Positions 8,042 through 17,058 of a DNA stretch of 64,000 bases are shown in pieces. The notes under the pieces are model-generated. The model was not told the DNA's origin. It was given only the letters and a program-made list of their open reading frames with translations, and did no database searches. The translations under genes and the position numbers were made by a program. The stretch is taken from the NCBI RefSeq assembly GCF_019219095.1, contig NZ_JAHUWH010000003.1:62001-126000 (forward strand), written 5' to 3'. Within the stretch, counting starts at the first letter, position 1; the number at the start of each line of letters is the position of its first letter. This DNA is from Acidovorax sp. sic0104 (lineage in GTDB: Bacteria > Pseudomonadota > Gammaproteobacteria > Burkholderiales > Burkholderiaceae_C).

Positions 8042-9388
8042 ATGTCCGCCGTTTTCAATTTCACCTTCGTGCCCTGGTTCCGCTCGGTGGCGCCCTACAT
8101 CCACAAGTTTCGCAACCAGACGTTTGTGATCGGGCTCACGGGCGAGGCGATCGCGGCGGGCAAGCTGCACAGCATCGCGCAGGACCTGGCGCTGATCCAG
8201 GCCATGGGCGTGAAGATCGTGCTGGTGCACGGCTTTCGCCCGCAGGTCAACGAGCAGTTGGCGGCCAAGGGGCACGCGGCCAAGTATTCACACGGCATTC
8301 GTATCACCGATTCGGTGGCGCTCGACTGCGCTCAGGAGGCCGCCGGCCAGCTGCGCTACGAGATCGAGGCCGCCTTCAGCCAGGGCCTGCCCAACACGCC
8401 CATGGCGGGTGCGACGGTACGGGTGATCTCGGGCAACTTCCTCACGGCCCGGCCCGTTGGCATCGTCGACGGGGTGGACTTCCAGCACTCGGGCCTGGTG
8501 CGCAAGGTGGACGTGGCCGGCATCCAGCGTACGCTGGACATGGGTGCGCTGGTGCTGCTGTCGCCGTTCGGTTTCTCGCCCACGGGCGAGGCCTTCAACC
8601 TCAGCATGGAAGAAGTGGCCACCAGCGTGGCCATCGAGCTGCGCGCCGACAAGCTGATCTTCCTGACCGAGGTACCGGGCATCCGCATGCAGCCCTCCGA
8701 GCCCGAGAGCGAGGACAACCCCATCGACACCGAGCTGCCGCTGGCCGCCGCGCAGGCCCTGCTGGCCACGCTGCCCACGGCACAGACCCCCACCGACACG
8801 GGCTTTTACCTGCAGCACTGCGTAAAGGCCTGCAAGGCCGGTGTGGAGCGCAGCCACATCCTGCCTTTTGCCGTGGATGGCTCCCTGCTGCTGGAGGTGT
8901 ACGTGCACGACGGCATCGGCACCATGGTGATCGACGAAAAGCTCGAAGAGCTGCGCGAAGCCACCATCGACGACGTGGGCGGCATCCTGCAACTGATCGA
9001 GCCTTTCGAGAAGGACGGCACCCTCGTCAAGCGCGACCGCACCGAGATCGAGCGCGACATCGCCAGCTACACCATCATCGAACACGACGGCGTGATCTTC
9101 GGCTGCGCGGCACTCTACCCCTACCCCGAGGCCAAGACCGCCGAGATGGCGGCCGTGACGGTGTCGCCACAAAGCCAGGGCACGGGCGACGGCGAGAAGC
9201 TGCTCAAGCGCATCGAGCAGCGCGCCCGCATCCTGGGGCTGGACAGCATCTTCGTGCTGACCACCCGCACCATGCACTGGTTCATCAAGCGCGGGTTCCA
9301 GCCGGTGGACCCGGACTGGCTGCCCGACGCGCGCAAGCGCAAGTACAACTGGGACCGCAAGAGCCAGGTGCTGGTCAAGAAGCTCTGA
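8042..9388 (+). CDS. argA: Amino-acid N-acetyltransferase (N-acetylglutamate synthase)
   Basis: A 448-residue protein with the classical ArgA layout: an N-terminal amino-acid-kinase domain (residues 1-280; VLVHGFRPQVNEQL is the typical glycine loop) and a C-terminal GNAT domain (residues 300-440; SPQSQGTGDGEKLL is the acetyl-CoA loop, with TTRTMHWFIKRGF after it). It makes N-acetylglutamate from acetyl-CoA and glutamate, the first step of arginine biosynthesis, and is normally inhibited by arginine. ATG at 8042 gives the usual N-terminus beginning MSAVFNFTFVPWF; a TTG 21 bp upstream is in frame but less likely. A terminator precedes the gene and a large palindromic repeat follows it. Confidence 0.94.
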   Translation: MSAVFNFTFVPWFRSVAPYIHKFRNQTFVIGLTGEAIAAGKLHSIAQDLALIQAMGVKIVLVHGFRPQVNEQLAAKGHAAKYSHGIRITDSVALDCAQEAAGQLRYEIEAAFSQGLPNTPMAGATVRVISGNFLTARPVGIVDGVDFQHSGLVRKVDVAGIQRTLDMGALVLLSPFGFSPTGEAFNLSMEEVATSVAIELRADKLIFLTEVPGIRMQPSEPESEDNPIDTELPLAAAQALLATLPTAQTPTDTGFYLQHCVKACKAGVERSHILPFAVDGSLLLEVYVHDGIGTMVIDEKLEELREATIDDVGGILQLIEPFEKDGTLVKRDRTEIERDIASYTIIEHDGVIFGCAALYPYPEAKTAEMAAVTVSPQSQGTGDGEKLLKRIEQRARILGLDSIFVLTTRTMHWFIKRGFQPVDPDWLPDARKRKYNWDRKSQVLVKKL

Positions 9389-9462
9389 GTCTTCGGCATT
9401 CGGTCTTCGGCATTCGGCTCTGATCATCGGCCTGGGCGCCTTGCGGCACGGCAACCCCCGAA

Positions 9463-9522
9463 CCGTTCACGTTGAGCCTGTCGAAGCGCAGCGCAAGGCT
9501 TCGACAGGCTCAGCCCGAACGG
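9463..9522. repeat. Inverted repeat of the TTCGACAGGCTCA type
   Basis: Arms CCGTTC...TGAGCCTGTCGAAGC (9463-9487) and GCTTCGACAGGCTCA...GAACGG (9498-9522) are near-perfect inverted copies around a 10-base centre. It lies between the convergent argA and beta-lactamase genes, where it may end transcription in both directions, although no T-run follows. A degenerate second copy lies at 43545-43624. From memory, this core recurs in many bacterial intergenic regions. Confidence 0.75.
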
Positions 9523-9591
9523 TCGGTGGCGGCCAAGACTCGGCCCGAACGGCCAAGCGGTGACGAACGCTTGGCCGAGACTGAAAAAAAG

Positions 9592-10512
9592 CTACCCCTG
9601 CCTGGCAGCCACCACCGCGCGCGCCACCTGCGCAATCGCCGCATCTCGCTGTTCAGACGACGCCGTCGACGCGGTGACATAGCAGGTCACCACCACGGGC
9701 GCCCCCCCGCCCGGCGGCCACATCACAGCGATGTCGTTGGAGGTGCCGCTGTTGGTGGTGCCCGTCTTGTCCCCCACCTTCCAGCCCGGCACGCCAGCGC
9801 GCAGGCGCTTGTCGCCGGTGCTCGTCTCCACCAGCCAGCGCTGCAGCCAGGCACGCGATGCAGGGCTGAGCGCATCGCCCAGCACCAGCTTGTGCATCGT
9901 CTGCAACATGGCCAGCGGCGTGGTGGTATCGCGCGGGTCGCCCACCTTGGCCTCGTTCAGCGCAGGCTCAGTGCGGTCCAGCCGCGTAACGGTATCGCCC
10001 AGCGAGCGCACGAATACCGTGAAAGCTGCCGGCCCGCCGTGCTGCGCCAACAACACATTGGCGGCGGTGTTGTCGCTCAGGCTCACGGTGGCGGCGCACA
10101 GCTCGCCCACCGTCAGGCCGCCGCCGTCGCCCGCACGCGGGCCGCTGACCGGCGAATGCGCGATGACGGCATCGCGGCCGTACTGCAGGCGGCGGTCCAG
10201 CCTCTCCTTGCCCTGGTCGACCAGCGACAGCATCCAGCCCGCAAGCACGGCCTTGAAGGTGCTGGCCATGGCAAAACGCTCGTCCTGGCGCCAGCCCAAG
10301 GCAAGGCCCGAGCCCGTGTCGAGCATCGCCACGCCCAGGCGGCCCTGCGCAGTGCGCTCGATACCGGCGAGGGTTTCGTTCCAGGCACGCGCGGCCTGGC
10401 TGCCGCTGGCTGTACTGCCAGGCCCACTGGCAGCGTTGCCGGCACCGGCACAGCCCCACAGTGGCACCGCAGCAGCGGCCATCAATCCCAAGGAAAACTG
10501 TCGTCTTTGCAT
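9592..10512 (-). CDS. Class A beta-lactamase, putative lipoprotein
   Basis: A 306-residue serine beta-lactamase. All class A motifs are present: STFK at 84-87 (nucleophile Ser84), SDN at 146-148, EPALN at 182-186 (general-base Glu182, the Ambler 166 position) and KTGT at 249-252. The residue before the nucleophile serine is Ala, not the Cys seen in KPC/NmcA-type carbapenemases, so a penicillinase or cephalosporinase profile is more likely. The N-terminus is short and hydrophobic and ends in PLWGC; Cys21 may be lipidated. ATG at 10512 is chosen because upstream in-frame residues are not signal-like. The gene is divergent from a LysR regulator 107 bp away, the layout of inducible ampR- or penR-linked enzymes. 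The C-terminus converges on argA. Confidence 0.92.
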   Translation of the reverse strand: MQRRQFSLGLMAAAAVPLWGCAGAGNAASGPGSTASGSQAARAWNETLAGIERTAQGRLGVAMLDTGSGLALGWRQDERFAMASTFKAVLAGWMLSLVDQGKERLDRRLQYGRDAVIAHSPVSGPRAGDGGGLTVGELCAATVSLSDNTAANVLLAQHGGPAAFTVFVRSLGDTVTRLDRTEPALNEAKVGDPRDTTTPLAMLQTMHKLVLGDALSPASRAWLQRWLVETSTGDKRLRAGVPGWKVGDKTGTTNSGTSNDIAVMWPPGGGAPVVVTCYVTASTASSEQRDAAIAQVARAVVAARQG

Positions 10513-10619
10513 AAAGATTTGGAGTGAAGTGGAAACAAGACCCAAACGATAAGTACTTCGATCCCTTGGCACCATCGACAATAATTGCCGCCAGACCCAA
10601 GAAAAACTGAGGCCTCTGA

Positions 10620-11498
10620 ATGCACTTGCCGCTCAACGCCCTGCGGGCCTTCGAAGCCTCCGCGCGCCACCTCAACCTCACACGCGCAGCCGAAGAACTG
10701 CACGTGACCCAGACCGCCGTGAGCCAGCACATCCGCAAACTTGAGGACCGCCTGGGCAAGCCGCTGTTTCGCCGCCTGCCACGCGGCCTGGCGCTGACGG
10801 ACGAAGGCCAGGCGCTGCTGCCGGCGGTGGTGCAGGCCTTCGGGCAGCTGGAGCGCGCACTCGACAAGCTGGGCGACGCCCGCCCGCGCGAGGTGCTGAC
10901 CGTGGGCGCCGTGGGCACGTTCGCCGTGGGCTGGCTGCTGCCTCGCCTGCGAGACTTCCAGGCCGCCTGCCCGTTTGTGGACCTGCGCCTTCTCACGCAC
11001 AACAACCGCGTGGACATGGCGGGCGAAGGCCTGGACCTTGCGATCCGCTTTGGCGATGGCGCCTGGCACGGCACGCACGCCGAACGCATCATGGATGCGC
11101 CCATGTCAGTGATGTGCGCACCGGCCCTGGCACACGGCCTGCGAACCGCCTCCGACCTGGCGCGCCAGCCGCTGCTGCGCAGCTATCGCGCAGACGAGTG
11201 GGCAGCCTGGTTCGCCGCAGCAGGCGCACCCTGCCCAGTGGTGCGCGGCGCCGTGTTCGACTCGTCGCTGACACTGGCCGAGGCCGCTGCCCAGGGGGCG
11301 GGCATGGCCCTGCTGCCGGTGCGCATGTTCATGCGCGAGCTGCGGCAGGGCCGGCTGGTGCAGCCTTTCGCGCAAGAGCTGCACCGAGGCTCCTACTGGC
11401 TCACGCGGCTGCAGTCCCGCCCGGCCAGCGGCGCCATGGCGGCATTCAGCGACTGGCTGATGGCCGAGGCTCGCAGTGGAGCAGAAAAATCGGATTGA
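10620..11498 (+). CDS. LysR-type regulator, probable activator of the beta-lactamase (AmpR/GcvA-like)
   Basis: A 292-residue LysR-type regulator. The N-terminal helix-turn-helix reads LTRAAEELHVTQTAVSQHIRKLE, followed by FRRLPRGLALTDEG; this close match to the GcvA/AmpR branch is clear by eye. The C-terminal half is the effector-binding domain (LysR_substrate). It is divergent from the class A beta-lactamase, and in the AmpR and PenR systems the equivalent protein senses cell-wall fragments and induces the enzyme. That role is inferred from synteny. The shared 107-bp intergenic region is A/T-rich in its central part but I could not assign a precise T-N11-A box. Confidence 0.88.
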   Translation: MHLPLNALRAFEASARHLNLTRAAEELHVTQTAVSQHIRKLEDRLGKPLFRRLPRGLALTDEGQALLPAVVQAFGQLERALDKLGDARPREVLTVGAVGTFAVGWLLPRLRDFQAACPFVDLRLLTHNNRVDMAGEGLDLAIRFGDGAWHGTHAERIMDAPMSVMCAPALAHGLRTASDLARQPLLRSYRADEWAAWFAAAGAPCPVVRGAVFDSSLTLAEAAAQGAGMALLPVRMFMRELRQGRLVQPFAQELHRGSYWLTRLQSRPASGAMAAFSDWLMAEARSGAEKSD

Positions 11499-11506
11499 TT
11501 CAGCCT

Positions 11507-11550
11507 CTAGCGCTCTCTGTACAAGCGCAATTAGCTACAAAATAAATAGC
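11507..11550. repeat. Short intergenic palindromic repeat, copy 1 (GCTA...ATAGC / AGCGC family)
   Basis: CTAGCGCT, then ACAAGCGC, then TTAGCTACAAAATAAATAGC. Same building blocks as the copies at 20069, 28914, 37911 and 39861: an A/T-centred GCTA/ATAGC pair next to an AGCGC(T) pair. It follows the LysR gene at 11498. The rest of the gap up to 11719 shows no gene or other clear site. Confidence 0.6.
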
Positions 11551-11719
11551 AAATGCAACAGGTGCAGCCGCTACGGAAACCGCTGCCAGGCAGCATTCCA
11601 GCCGAGGGCTGCGAGGCGCAAGACGCAGCAATCGCTGTAGCTATTGCGAGTATTTGCTTGCGCCGCAGACCGCCCGGGCCCGCAGATGCCCCCGGCGCGG
11701 TGATTCGTGCAGAGGGTCC

Positions 11720-13351
11720 CTAGGCAAACCCCAGCGCCGCAATGTCCACCGCGTCCACCTGCCCCGCATCCAGGAACTCCTGGCCATAGCGCAGGTACAC
11801 CCCCTCGCGCACAAACACCTCGAACAGGTCGGGGTCGATGTGCCCGTTGTCCCGCATGCGGCACATGATCGCCAGCGCCTGCGACAAGGTCATGCCGCTC
11901 TTGTAGGGGCGGTCGGCGGCCGTCAGGGCCTCGAAGATGTCCGCGATGCCCATCATGCGGGCCTGCAGCGACATCTGCTCGCGCGTGAGGCCGCGCGGGT
12001 AGCCCTTGCCGTCCATGCGCTCGTGGTGGCCGCCCGCGTATTCGGGCACGTTCTTCAGGTGGCGCGGCCAGGGCAGCGTCTCCAGCATCTTGATGGTGGC
12101 GACGATGTGGTAGTTGATGGTGTCGCGCTCAGCCTGGTTCAGCGTGCCGGCGCGGATGGTGAGGTTCTCCACCTCCTCGGCGGTGAGAAAGCTGGTCTGC
12201 ACGCCCTGCGGGTTGCGCCAGTGCCGCATGGCAGCGATGTCGCGCACGCGCTGCTGGTCTTCGGGCCGCATGGCTTCGGTGCCTGTGTTGCTGCGGCGCA
12301 GGAATTCGCGGTCCTCCTCCAGCGCGTGGATCTCGTGCTGCAGGGCCAGAAGCTCCTGCCCTTCGGCGCGCGCATCGACCACCGGGCGCAGGGCGAGCTG
12401 GCGGCGCAGCGCGGCCAGTTCTGCATCGCGCTTGAGCACTTCGAAGCGCGTGTCCACCAGGCCGATGCGGTCATACAGGGTCTGCAGCTTGGTGGCCTTG
12501 TCCACCACGTGCACCGGCGTGGTGATCTTGCCGCAGTCGTGCAGCAGGCCGGCCATCTTCAGCTCATACCGATCCCGGTCTGTCATGCAAAAGCCCGCCA
12601 GCGGCCCGTGCTCAGTGGCATTGACCGCTTCCGCCAGCATCATGGTGAGGGCCGGCACGCGCTGGCAGTGGCCGCCGGTGTAGGGAGATTTTTCGTCGAT
12701 GGCCAGGTTGATGAGGTTCACGAACGACTCGAACAGCCGCTCCAGCTGCGTGATGAGCAGTCGGTTCGTGAGGGCGATCGCGGCCTGCGACGCCAGCGAT
12801 TCGGCCAGGCTCTGGTCGGCCTCCGAAAAGGTGGTGACCGCGCCTGTTTCCGGGTCGTGCGGGTTGATGAGCTGCAGCACGCCGATGAGCTCGTGGTCGT
12901 GGTTCTTCATCGGCACGGTGAGGAACGAGCGCGAGTGGTAGCCGGTGCGCGCATCGAAGGCGCGCGTGCCCGAGAAGTCGAACCCCGCCGCGCTGTAGGC
13001 ATCGGCAATGTTCACGGTGCGGTCGTGGATGGCGGCATGCGCGGCCACCAGGGAATCATTGGGCGAGCCGTCCGCATGGCGCAGCGGCAACATCGGAAAG
13101 TCGATGGGCTTGCCCGTGGTGCCACCCAGGCGGATGCCCAGCGAGTCCGTGCGCAGGATCTCGAACTTGAGCGCCTCGCCGTCTTCCGTCACGCTGTAGA
13201 GCGTGCCGCCGTCGGCGCCGGTGATGGCCTTGGCGGCCTCCAGAATGTTCTCCAGCAGCCGGTCTATGTCACGCTCGCGCGAAAGCGCAGCACCGATGCC
13301 GTTGAGCTGCTCCAGCCTGCGAAACAGGTTGACTGTGGATTCCTTGCCCAT
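11720..13351 (-). CDS. GAF / HD-GYP domain phosphodiesterase (cyclic-di-GMP)
   Basis: A 543-residue cytoplasmic protein. The N-terminal GAF-type sensor domain covers about residues 15-205, with GADGGTLYSVTEDG and SFLTVPMKNHDHELIGVLQLIN. The HD domain starts with SPYTGGHCQRV near 230 and has LLHDCGK near 270. The GYP motif HHERMDGKGYPRGL lies near residue 450, confirming HD-GYP rather than plain HD. Between HD and GYP is an insertion of roughly 130 mostly helical, charged residues. Such proteins hydrolyse cyclic-di-GMP to GMP and favour motility over biofilm. The start is set at 13351 (MGKEST); an in-frame ATG at 13402 is possible but has no ribosome-binding site. It stands alone, divergent from trhO. 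Confidence 0.9.
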   Translation of the reverse strand: MGKESTVNLFRRLEQLNGIGAALSRERDIDRLLENILEAAKAITGADGGTLYSVTEDGEALKFEILRTDSLGIRLGGTTGKPIDFPMLPLRHADGSPNDSLVAAHAAIHDRTVNIADAYSAAGFDFSGTRAFDARTGYHSRSFLTVPMKNHDHELIGVLQLINPHDPETGAVTTFSEADQSLAESLASQAAIALTNRLLITQLERLFESFVNLINLAIDEKSPYTGGHCQRVPALTMMLAEAVNATEHGPLAGFCMTDRDRYELKMAGLLHDCGKITTPVHVVDKATKLQTLYDRIGLVDTRFEVLKRDAELAALRRQLALRPVVDARAEGQELLALQHEIHALEEDREFLRRSNTGTEAMRPEDQQRVRDIAAMRHWRNPQGVQTSFLTAEEVENLTIRAGTLNQAERDTINYHIVATIKMLETLPWPRHLKNVPEYAGGHHERMDGKGYPRGLTREQMSLQARMMGIADIFEALTAADRPYKSGMTLSQALAIMCRMRDNGHIDPDLFEVFVREGVYLRYGQEFLDAGQVDAVDIAALGFA

Positions 13352-13483
13352 AAAAAGCCTTGCGTCCAGCGATGGTGGGAGCGAGCCATGCATGCCCGGC
13401 ACACATCGTAACTAAAAGTGACCGCTATCATCAGCCCCCTCCCCTCCCATTCCTCCTGCCTCCCGCCATTTCGTGGACATTTC

Positions 13484-14494
13484 GTGGACTCCGTCACACC
13501 CCGCCTTCTCACCGCCGCGCTTTACCAGTTCGTGGACCTGCCGGACTTTGCGCAGCTGCGCGAGCCACTGCAGTCGCTGTGCGACGCGCACGGCGTGCGC
13601 GGAATGCTGCTGCTGGCGCCCGAGGGCATCAACGGCACCATCGCGGGCGAACCGCAGGGCGTGCACGCCGTGCTGGCGTGGCTGCGCAGCGACCCGCGCT
13701 TTGCCGCCCTGCAGCACAAGGAGGCACCGGCCGAGCGCATGCCGTTCTACCGCATGAGGGTGCGCTTGAAGCGCGAGATCGTCACCCTGGGCGTGCCCGG
13801 ACTGAACCCGGCCCGCAACGCGGGCACCTATGTCAAGCCCGAGGACTGGAACGCGCTCATCGATGACCCCGGCGTGGTGGTGGTCGACACGCGCAACGAC
13901 TACGAAGTGGGCATCGGCACCTTCGCGCGCGCGGTCAACCCGCATACCCAAAGCTTTGCGGAGTTTCCGGCCTGGGTGGCCGAACAATCGCAGCCGGGCG
14001 GCGTGCTGGCCGGCAAGCCACGCGTGGCCATGTTCTGCACGGGCGGCATCCGCTGCGAGAAGTCCACCGCGCTGCTCAGGTCGCAGGGATTCGAGGAGGT
14101 CTTCCACCTCGAAGGCGGCATCCTCAAGTACCTCGAAACCGTACCCGCTGACGCCAGCCGCTGGCAGGGCGACTGCTTCGTGTTCGACGAACGCGTGTCG
14201 GTGGGCCACGGCCTGGTGCGCGGGCACCACCAGCTGTGCCGCTCCTGCCGCATGCCGCTGGGCGAGGCCGAACTGCAGTCGCCGCACTATGTGGCAGGCG
14301 TGAGTTGCCCGTATTGCCACGGCACCCGCACGCCCGAGCAGGAGCGGGCCCTGGCCGAGCGCGAGCGGCAGATGCAGCTGGCCGCGCAGCGCGGCGAAGA
14401 GCACATCGGCGCACGGCAGCCCGGCTCCGCGCGTGCAGCCCCCAGGCAGACCGATGCGGACAATGAGGGCGAGGGCGGAGGCACAGCCCCATGA
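13484..14494 (+). CDS. trhO: tRNA uridine(34) hydroxylase, rhodanese family
   Basis: A 336-residue TrhO/YceA-type protein. The N-terminal acylphosphatase-like part contains [15 protein letters not shown], then a rhodanese domain with [13 protein letters not shown] and the active-site loop CTGGIRCEK (Cys185 and Cys191). The C-terminal tail contains two CxxC pairs (CRSC and CPYC), as in many family members. The enzyme forms 5-hydroxyuridine at position 34 of certain tRNAs, a prephenate-independent oxygen-requiring route. The start is a GTG at 13484, which gives the usual short N-terminus before FVDLPDF; another in-frame GTG at 13418 would add 22 residues. Its stop overlaps the next gene's start (ATGA), so it is co-translated with the GST gene. 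Confidence 0.9.
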   Translation: MDSVTPRLLTAALYQFVDLPDFAQLREPLQSLCDAHGVRGMLLLAPEGINGTIAGEPQGVHAVLAWLRSDPRFAALQHKEAPAERMPFYRMRVRLKREIVTLGVPGLNPARNAGTYVKPEDWNALIDDPGVVVVDTRNDYEVGIGTFARAVNPHTQSFAEFPAWVAEQSQPGGVLAGKPRVAMFCTGGIRCEKSTALLRSQGFEEVFHLEGGILKYLETVPADASRWQGDCFVFDERVSVGHGLVRGHHQLCRSCRMPLGEAELQSPHYVAGVSCPYCHGTRTPEQERALAERERQMQLAAQRGEEHIGARQPGSARAAPRQTDADNEGEGGGTAP

Positions 14495-15159
14495 GCGCCC
14501 TGCCCGTCCTCTATTCCTTCCGCCGCTGCCCCTATGCCATACGCGCCCGCCTGGCCATCGCCGTGAGCGGCCAGGCCTGCGAGCTGCGCGAAGTGGTGCT
14601 CAAGAACAAGCCGCAGGGGCTGCTGCAGGCCTCGCCCAAGGCCACCGTGCCCGTGCTCGTGCTGCCGAATGGCCAGGTGCTGGAGCAGAGTCTGGACATC
14701 ATGTTGTGGGCCCTGCGGCAAAACGACCCCGCTGCCTGGCTCGCCCCGGACCACGGCAGCCTTGAGGACATGCTGGCGCTGATGGCCGAGTGCGACGGCA
14801 GCTTCAAACATGCGCTTGACCGGTGCAAGTACCCCAGCCGCTACCCGGGCACCGATACGGATTCGCAGCGTGCCAAAGCCTCTGCATGGCTGGCTTTGCT
14901 GGAAGCCCGCCTGTCTGCAGCGCCCCATCTTTTCGGACACGCGGTCTCCATCGCCGACATGGCCATCGCCCCCTTCGTGAGACAGTTCGCAGGTATCGAC
15001 ACGGACTGGTGGGCCGCTCAGCCCTGGCCGCGTTTGCAGGCCTGGCTGGCCCAATGGCAGGCGTCGCCGCTGCTGGCCAGCGTGATGCCCAAGCTGCCGC
15101 CGTGGGTGGATGGGGCGCAAGGTGTGGGTTTTCCTTTCTCCGAGGCGCCGCTGCATTGA
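14491..15159 (+). CDS. Glutathione S-transferase family protein
   Basis: A 222-residue protein with an N-terminal thioredoxin-like GST domain ([17 protein letters not shown], with Cys near residue 13 in a CPYA motif, then the cis-Pro segment TVPVLVL and the GSH-binding-type EQSLDIMLW) and a helical C-terminal domain. The Cys active site places it with Omega/Beta-like or glutaredoxin-like GSTs, so thiol transferase or dehydroascorbate-type activity is possible; the substrate is unknown. It overlaps trhO by 4 bp, so expression is coupled. A bidirectional hairpin terminator follows, converging with dsbB. Confidence 0.82.
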   Translation: MSALPVLYSFRRCPYAIRARLAIAVSGQACELREVVLKNKPQGLLQASPKATVPVLVLPNGQVLEQSLDIMLWALRQNDPAAWLAPDHGSLEDMLALMAECDGSFKHALDRCKYPSRYPGTDTDSQRAKASAWLALLEARLSAAPHLFGHAVSIADMAIAPFVRQFAGIDTDWWAAQPWPRLQAWLAQWQASPLLASVMPKLPPWVDGAQGVGFPFSEAPLH

Positions 15160-15189
15160 GACTGGAATGGATGGCGCGGCACGCTGCCA

Positions 15190-15222
15190 AAAAGCAAAAA
15201 GGCGCTCAATGAGCGCCCTTTC
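15190..15222. terminator. Bidirectional intrinsic terminator between GST and dsbB
   Basis: GGCGCTC AAT GAGCGCC (15201-15217). On the minus strand the stem is followed by TTTTTGCTTTTT, a good U tract for dsbB. On the plus strand it is followed by CTTTC, a weaker signal for the GST gene. Confidence 0.75.
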
Positions 15223-15246
15223 GATGCTTCCACGAAGCCAACGGCA

Positions 15247-15777
15247 TCACGCCATCGAGTACCCCGAACCCTTCCTGCCAGCGGTTTTGAGGCCACGCAC
15301 CAGCAACGCCAGCAGCACCACCGCAAACCCCACGAAGCAGACGAACGACCAGTTGGCGATGGAGCCACCCAGAAAGGTCCAGTCGATCGCAGCGCAGTCG
15401 CCCGAGCCACGGAAGATCATGGGAACGGCGCGGCTGATGGGGTAGTTTTCGATCATGCCGTAGAAGTCGCGGCCACAAGTGGCGACCTCGGGCGGGTACC
15501 ACTGCAGCCAGCTCTGACGGGCAGCCACAAATGCGCCGAAGCCGGATGCGATCAGGGCCAGCACACCCCAGCCCATCCACCAGCCTTTTGAGCCCCTTGC
15601 GCTTGCCAGGCCTGTGAAAATTGCTACAGCAATGAGAGCATAGCGTTGCACGATGCACATCGGGCAAGGCTCCAGGCCCACCACGTGCTGCAGGTACATG
15701 CCGAAAGCCAGCATCGCCACACACGCCACGCTGATCAGCGCCAGCACGCGGCGCGGGGCCGCAGTCAACCAATTCAT
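15247..15777 (-). CDS. dsbB: Disulfide bond formation protein B
   Basis: A 176-residue inner-membrane protein with four hydrophobic segments. Two periplasmic cysteine pairs are present: CPMC (Cys38/Cys41) and Cys101/Cys128. DsbB reoxidises the periplasmic oxidase DsbA and passes electrons to quinone. Length and topology match the family. The gene lies between the convergent GST gene and the sulfate transport operon, in the same direction as the latter but 144 bp downstream of cysA. Confidence 0.93.
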   Translation of the reverse strand: MNWLTAAPRRVLALISVACVAMLAFGMYLQHVVGLEPCPMCIVQRYALIAVAIFTGLASARGSKGWWMGWGVLALIASGFGAFVAARQSWLQWYPPEVATCGRDFYGMIENYPISRAVPMIFRGSGDCAAIDWTFLGGSIANWSFVCFVGFAVVLLALLVRGLKTAGRKGSGYSMA

Positions 15778-15879
15778 TTCTTATCCCTCATCAGTAGCCA
15801 TTGCAAACGGTGCCGCCGGTGAAACGGGCACCGTCCGCGCCAGTGCATCCGTGGATCTGGCTCCGCCAGTCCACCGGGT

Positions 15880-15903
15880 GCGTCCCCCAGAGGGGGAAGA
15901 CGC
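15880..15903 (-). other. GC-rich hairpin downstream of cysA
   Basis: GCGTCCCCC, AGA, GGGG(G) and GACGC form a strong stem 20 bp after the cysA stop codon. No T-run follows on either strand, so a Rho-independent terminator call would be weak; it may protect the 3' end of the cys transcript. Confidence 0.4.
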
Positions 15904-15921
15904 GCAGCGGCTCAGGGGGAG

Positions 15922-17046
15922 TCAGATCCCAGCGGCGTGGTCCAGAAAAACCCGGGCGCGGCGCGGTGTCACCACCAGCGTTTCACCCTCCTTGAAACCC
16001 ATCTCCTTGAACTGCTGCGCAGGGATCTGCGCTTCGATCAAGTGTTCCGGGGACGCATTGTCCGCTGGTTTGTGATCCTGGGATGGAATAAGTTCCAGGC
16101 GCGCGATCGGGCCCACCACGATGGCGCGGCTGAGCTGCGCCACGATGCCGCGGGGGCGGCCTTGGGCGTCGAGTCCGGCGCCCGGGGAGTAGCGCTCCAC
16201 GTCCAGATCGTGCGGGCGCACGTACGCAAAGGCCTTGGCGTTCTGCGCGCCCTGGTGCTCGGGGGAGTCGATCTGCATGCCGTCCAGGTGCACCAGACCT
16301 TCATGGGCCCGGCCGTGGAACAGGTTCACGTCGCCCAGGAAGCCGTAGACGAAGGGGCTGGCAGGCTGGTCCCACACTTGCTGCGGCGAGCCGCTTTGCT
16401 CGATGCGGCCCTGGTTGATCACCACCACGCGGTCGGCCACCTCCAGGGCCTCTTCCTGGTCGTGGGTCACGAAGATGCTGGTCACATGCAGCTCGTCGTG
16501 CAAGCGGCGCAGCCAGCGGCGCAGTTCCTTGCGCACCTTGGCGTCCAAGGCGCCGAAGGGCTCGTCGAGCAGCAGCACCTTGGGCTCCACCGCCAGGGCG
16601 CGGGCCAGCGCAATGCGCTGGCGCTGCCCGCCCGAGAGCTGCGAGGGGTAGCGCTCGGCCAGCCAGTCGAGCTGCACGAGCTTGAGCAGGTCGGTCACCT
16701 TCTGCTTGATCTGCGCCTCGCTCGGGCGCTCGCCACGGGGCTTGACGCGCAGGCCGAAGGCCACGTTCTCGAACACGGTCATGTGGCGAAACAGCGCGTA
16801 GTGCTGGAACACAAAGCCCACGTTGCGCTCGCGCACGTGCACGTCGGTGGTGTCTTCGCCGCTGAAGTGGATGGTGCCGACATCGGCCGTCTCCAGGCCC
16901 GCGATGATGCGCAGCAGCGTGGTCTTGCCGCAGCCCGAGGGCCCCAGCAACGCTATGAGTTCGCCCGAGGCGATGTCCAGACTCACGTCGCGCAGCGCGT
17001 GGAAGTCACCGAACTGCTTGCTGACGTTACGGATTTCAATGCTCAT
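15922..17046 (-). CDS. cysA: Sulfate/thiosulfate ABC transporter ATP-binding protein
   Basis: A 374-residue ABC ATPase. Walker A is GPSGCGKT (about residues 35-42), the signature is [15 protein letters not shown], Walker B is [12 protein letters not shown], and the switch histidine lies in FVTHDQ. A C-terminal extension of about 130 residues carries the TOBE-like regulatory domain. It powers uptake of sulfate and thiosulfate through the CysT/CysW channel. It is the last gene of sbp-cysT-cysW-cysA, starting 12 bp after cysW. Identification as CysA rather than another importer ATPase rests on the adjacent genes. Confidence 0.93.
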   Translation of the reverse strand: MSIEIRNVSKQFGDFHALRDVSLDIASGELIALLGPSGCGKTTLLRIIAGLETADVGTIHFSGEDTTDVHVRERNVGFVFQHYALFRHMTVFENVAFGLRVKPRGERPSEAQIKQKVTDLLKLVQLDWLAERYPSQLSGGQRQRIALARALAVEPKVLLLDEPFGALDAKVRKELRRWLRRLHDELHVTSIFVTHDQEEALEVADRVVVINQGRIEQSGSPQQVWDQPASPFVYGFLGDVNLFHGRAHEGLVHLDGMQIDSPEHQGAQNAKAFAYVRPHDLDVERYSPGAGLDAQGRPRGIVAQLSRAIVVGPIARLELIPSQDHKPADNASPEHLIEAQIPAQQFKEMGFKEGETLVVTPRRARVFLDHAAGI

Positions 17047-17058
17047 GGTCTTGTTCCT

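Noticed and set aside
9463..9522. Rho-independent terminator between argA and the beta-lactamase gene
   Set aside because: The hairpin is strong but no T-run follows on either strand; listed as a repeat instead.
15618..15640. A sixth copy of the GCTAT/ATAGC repeat
   Set aside because: It lies inside the dsbB coding sequence and encodes the normal family residues; similarity is by chance.
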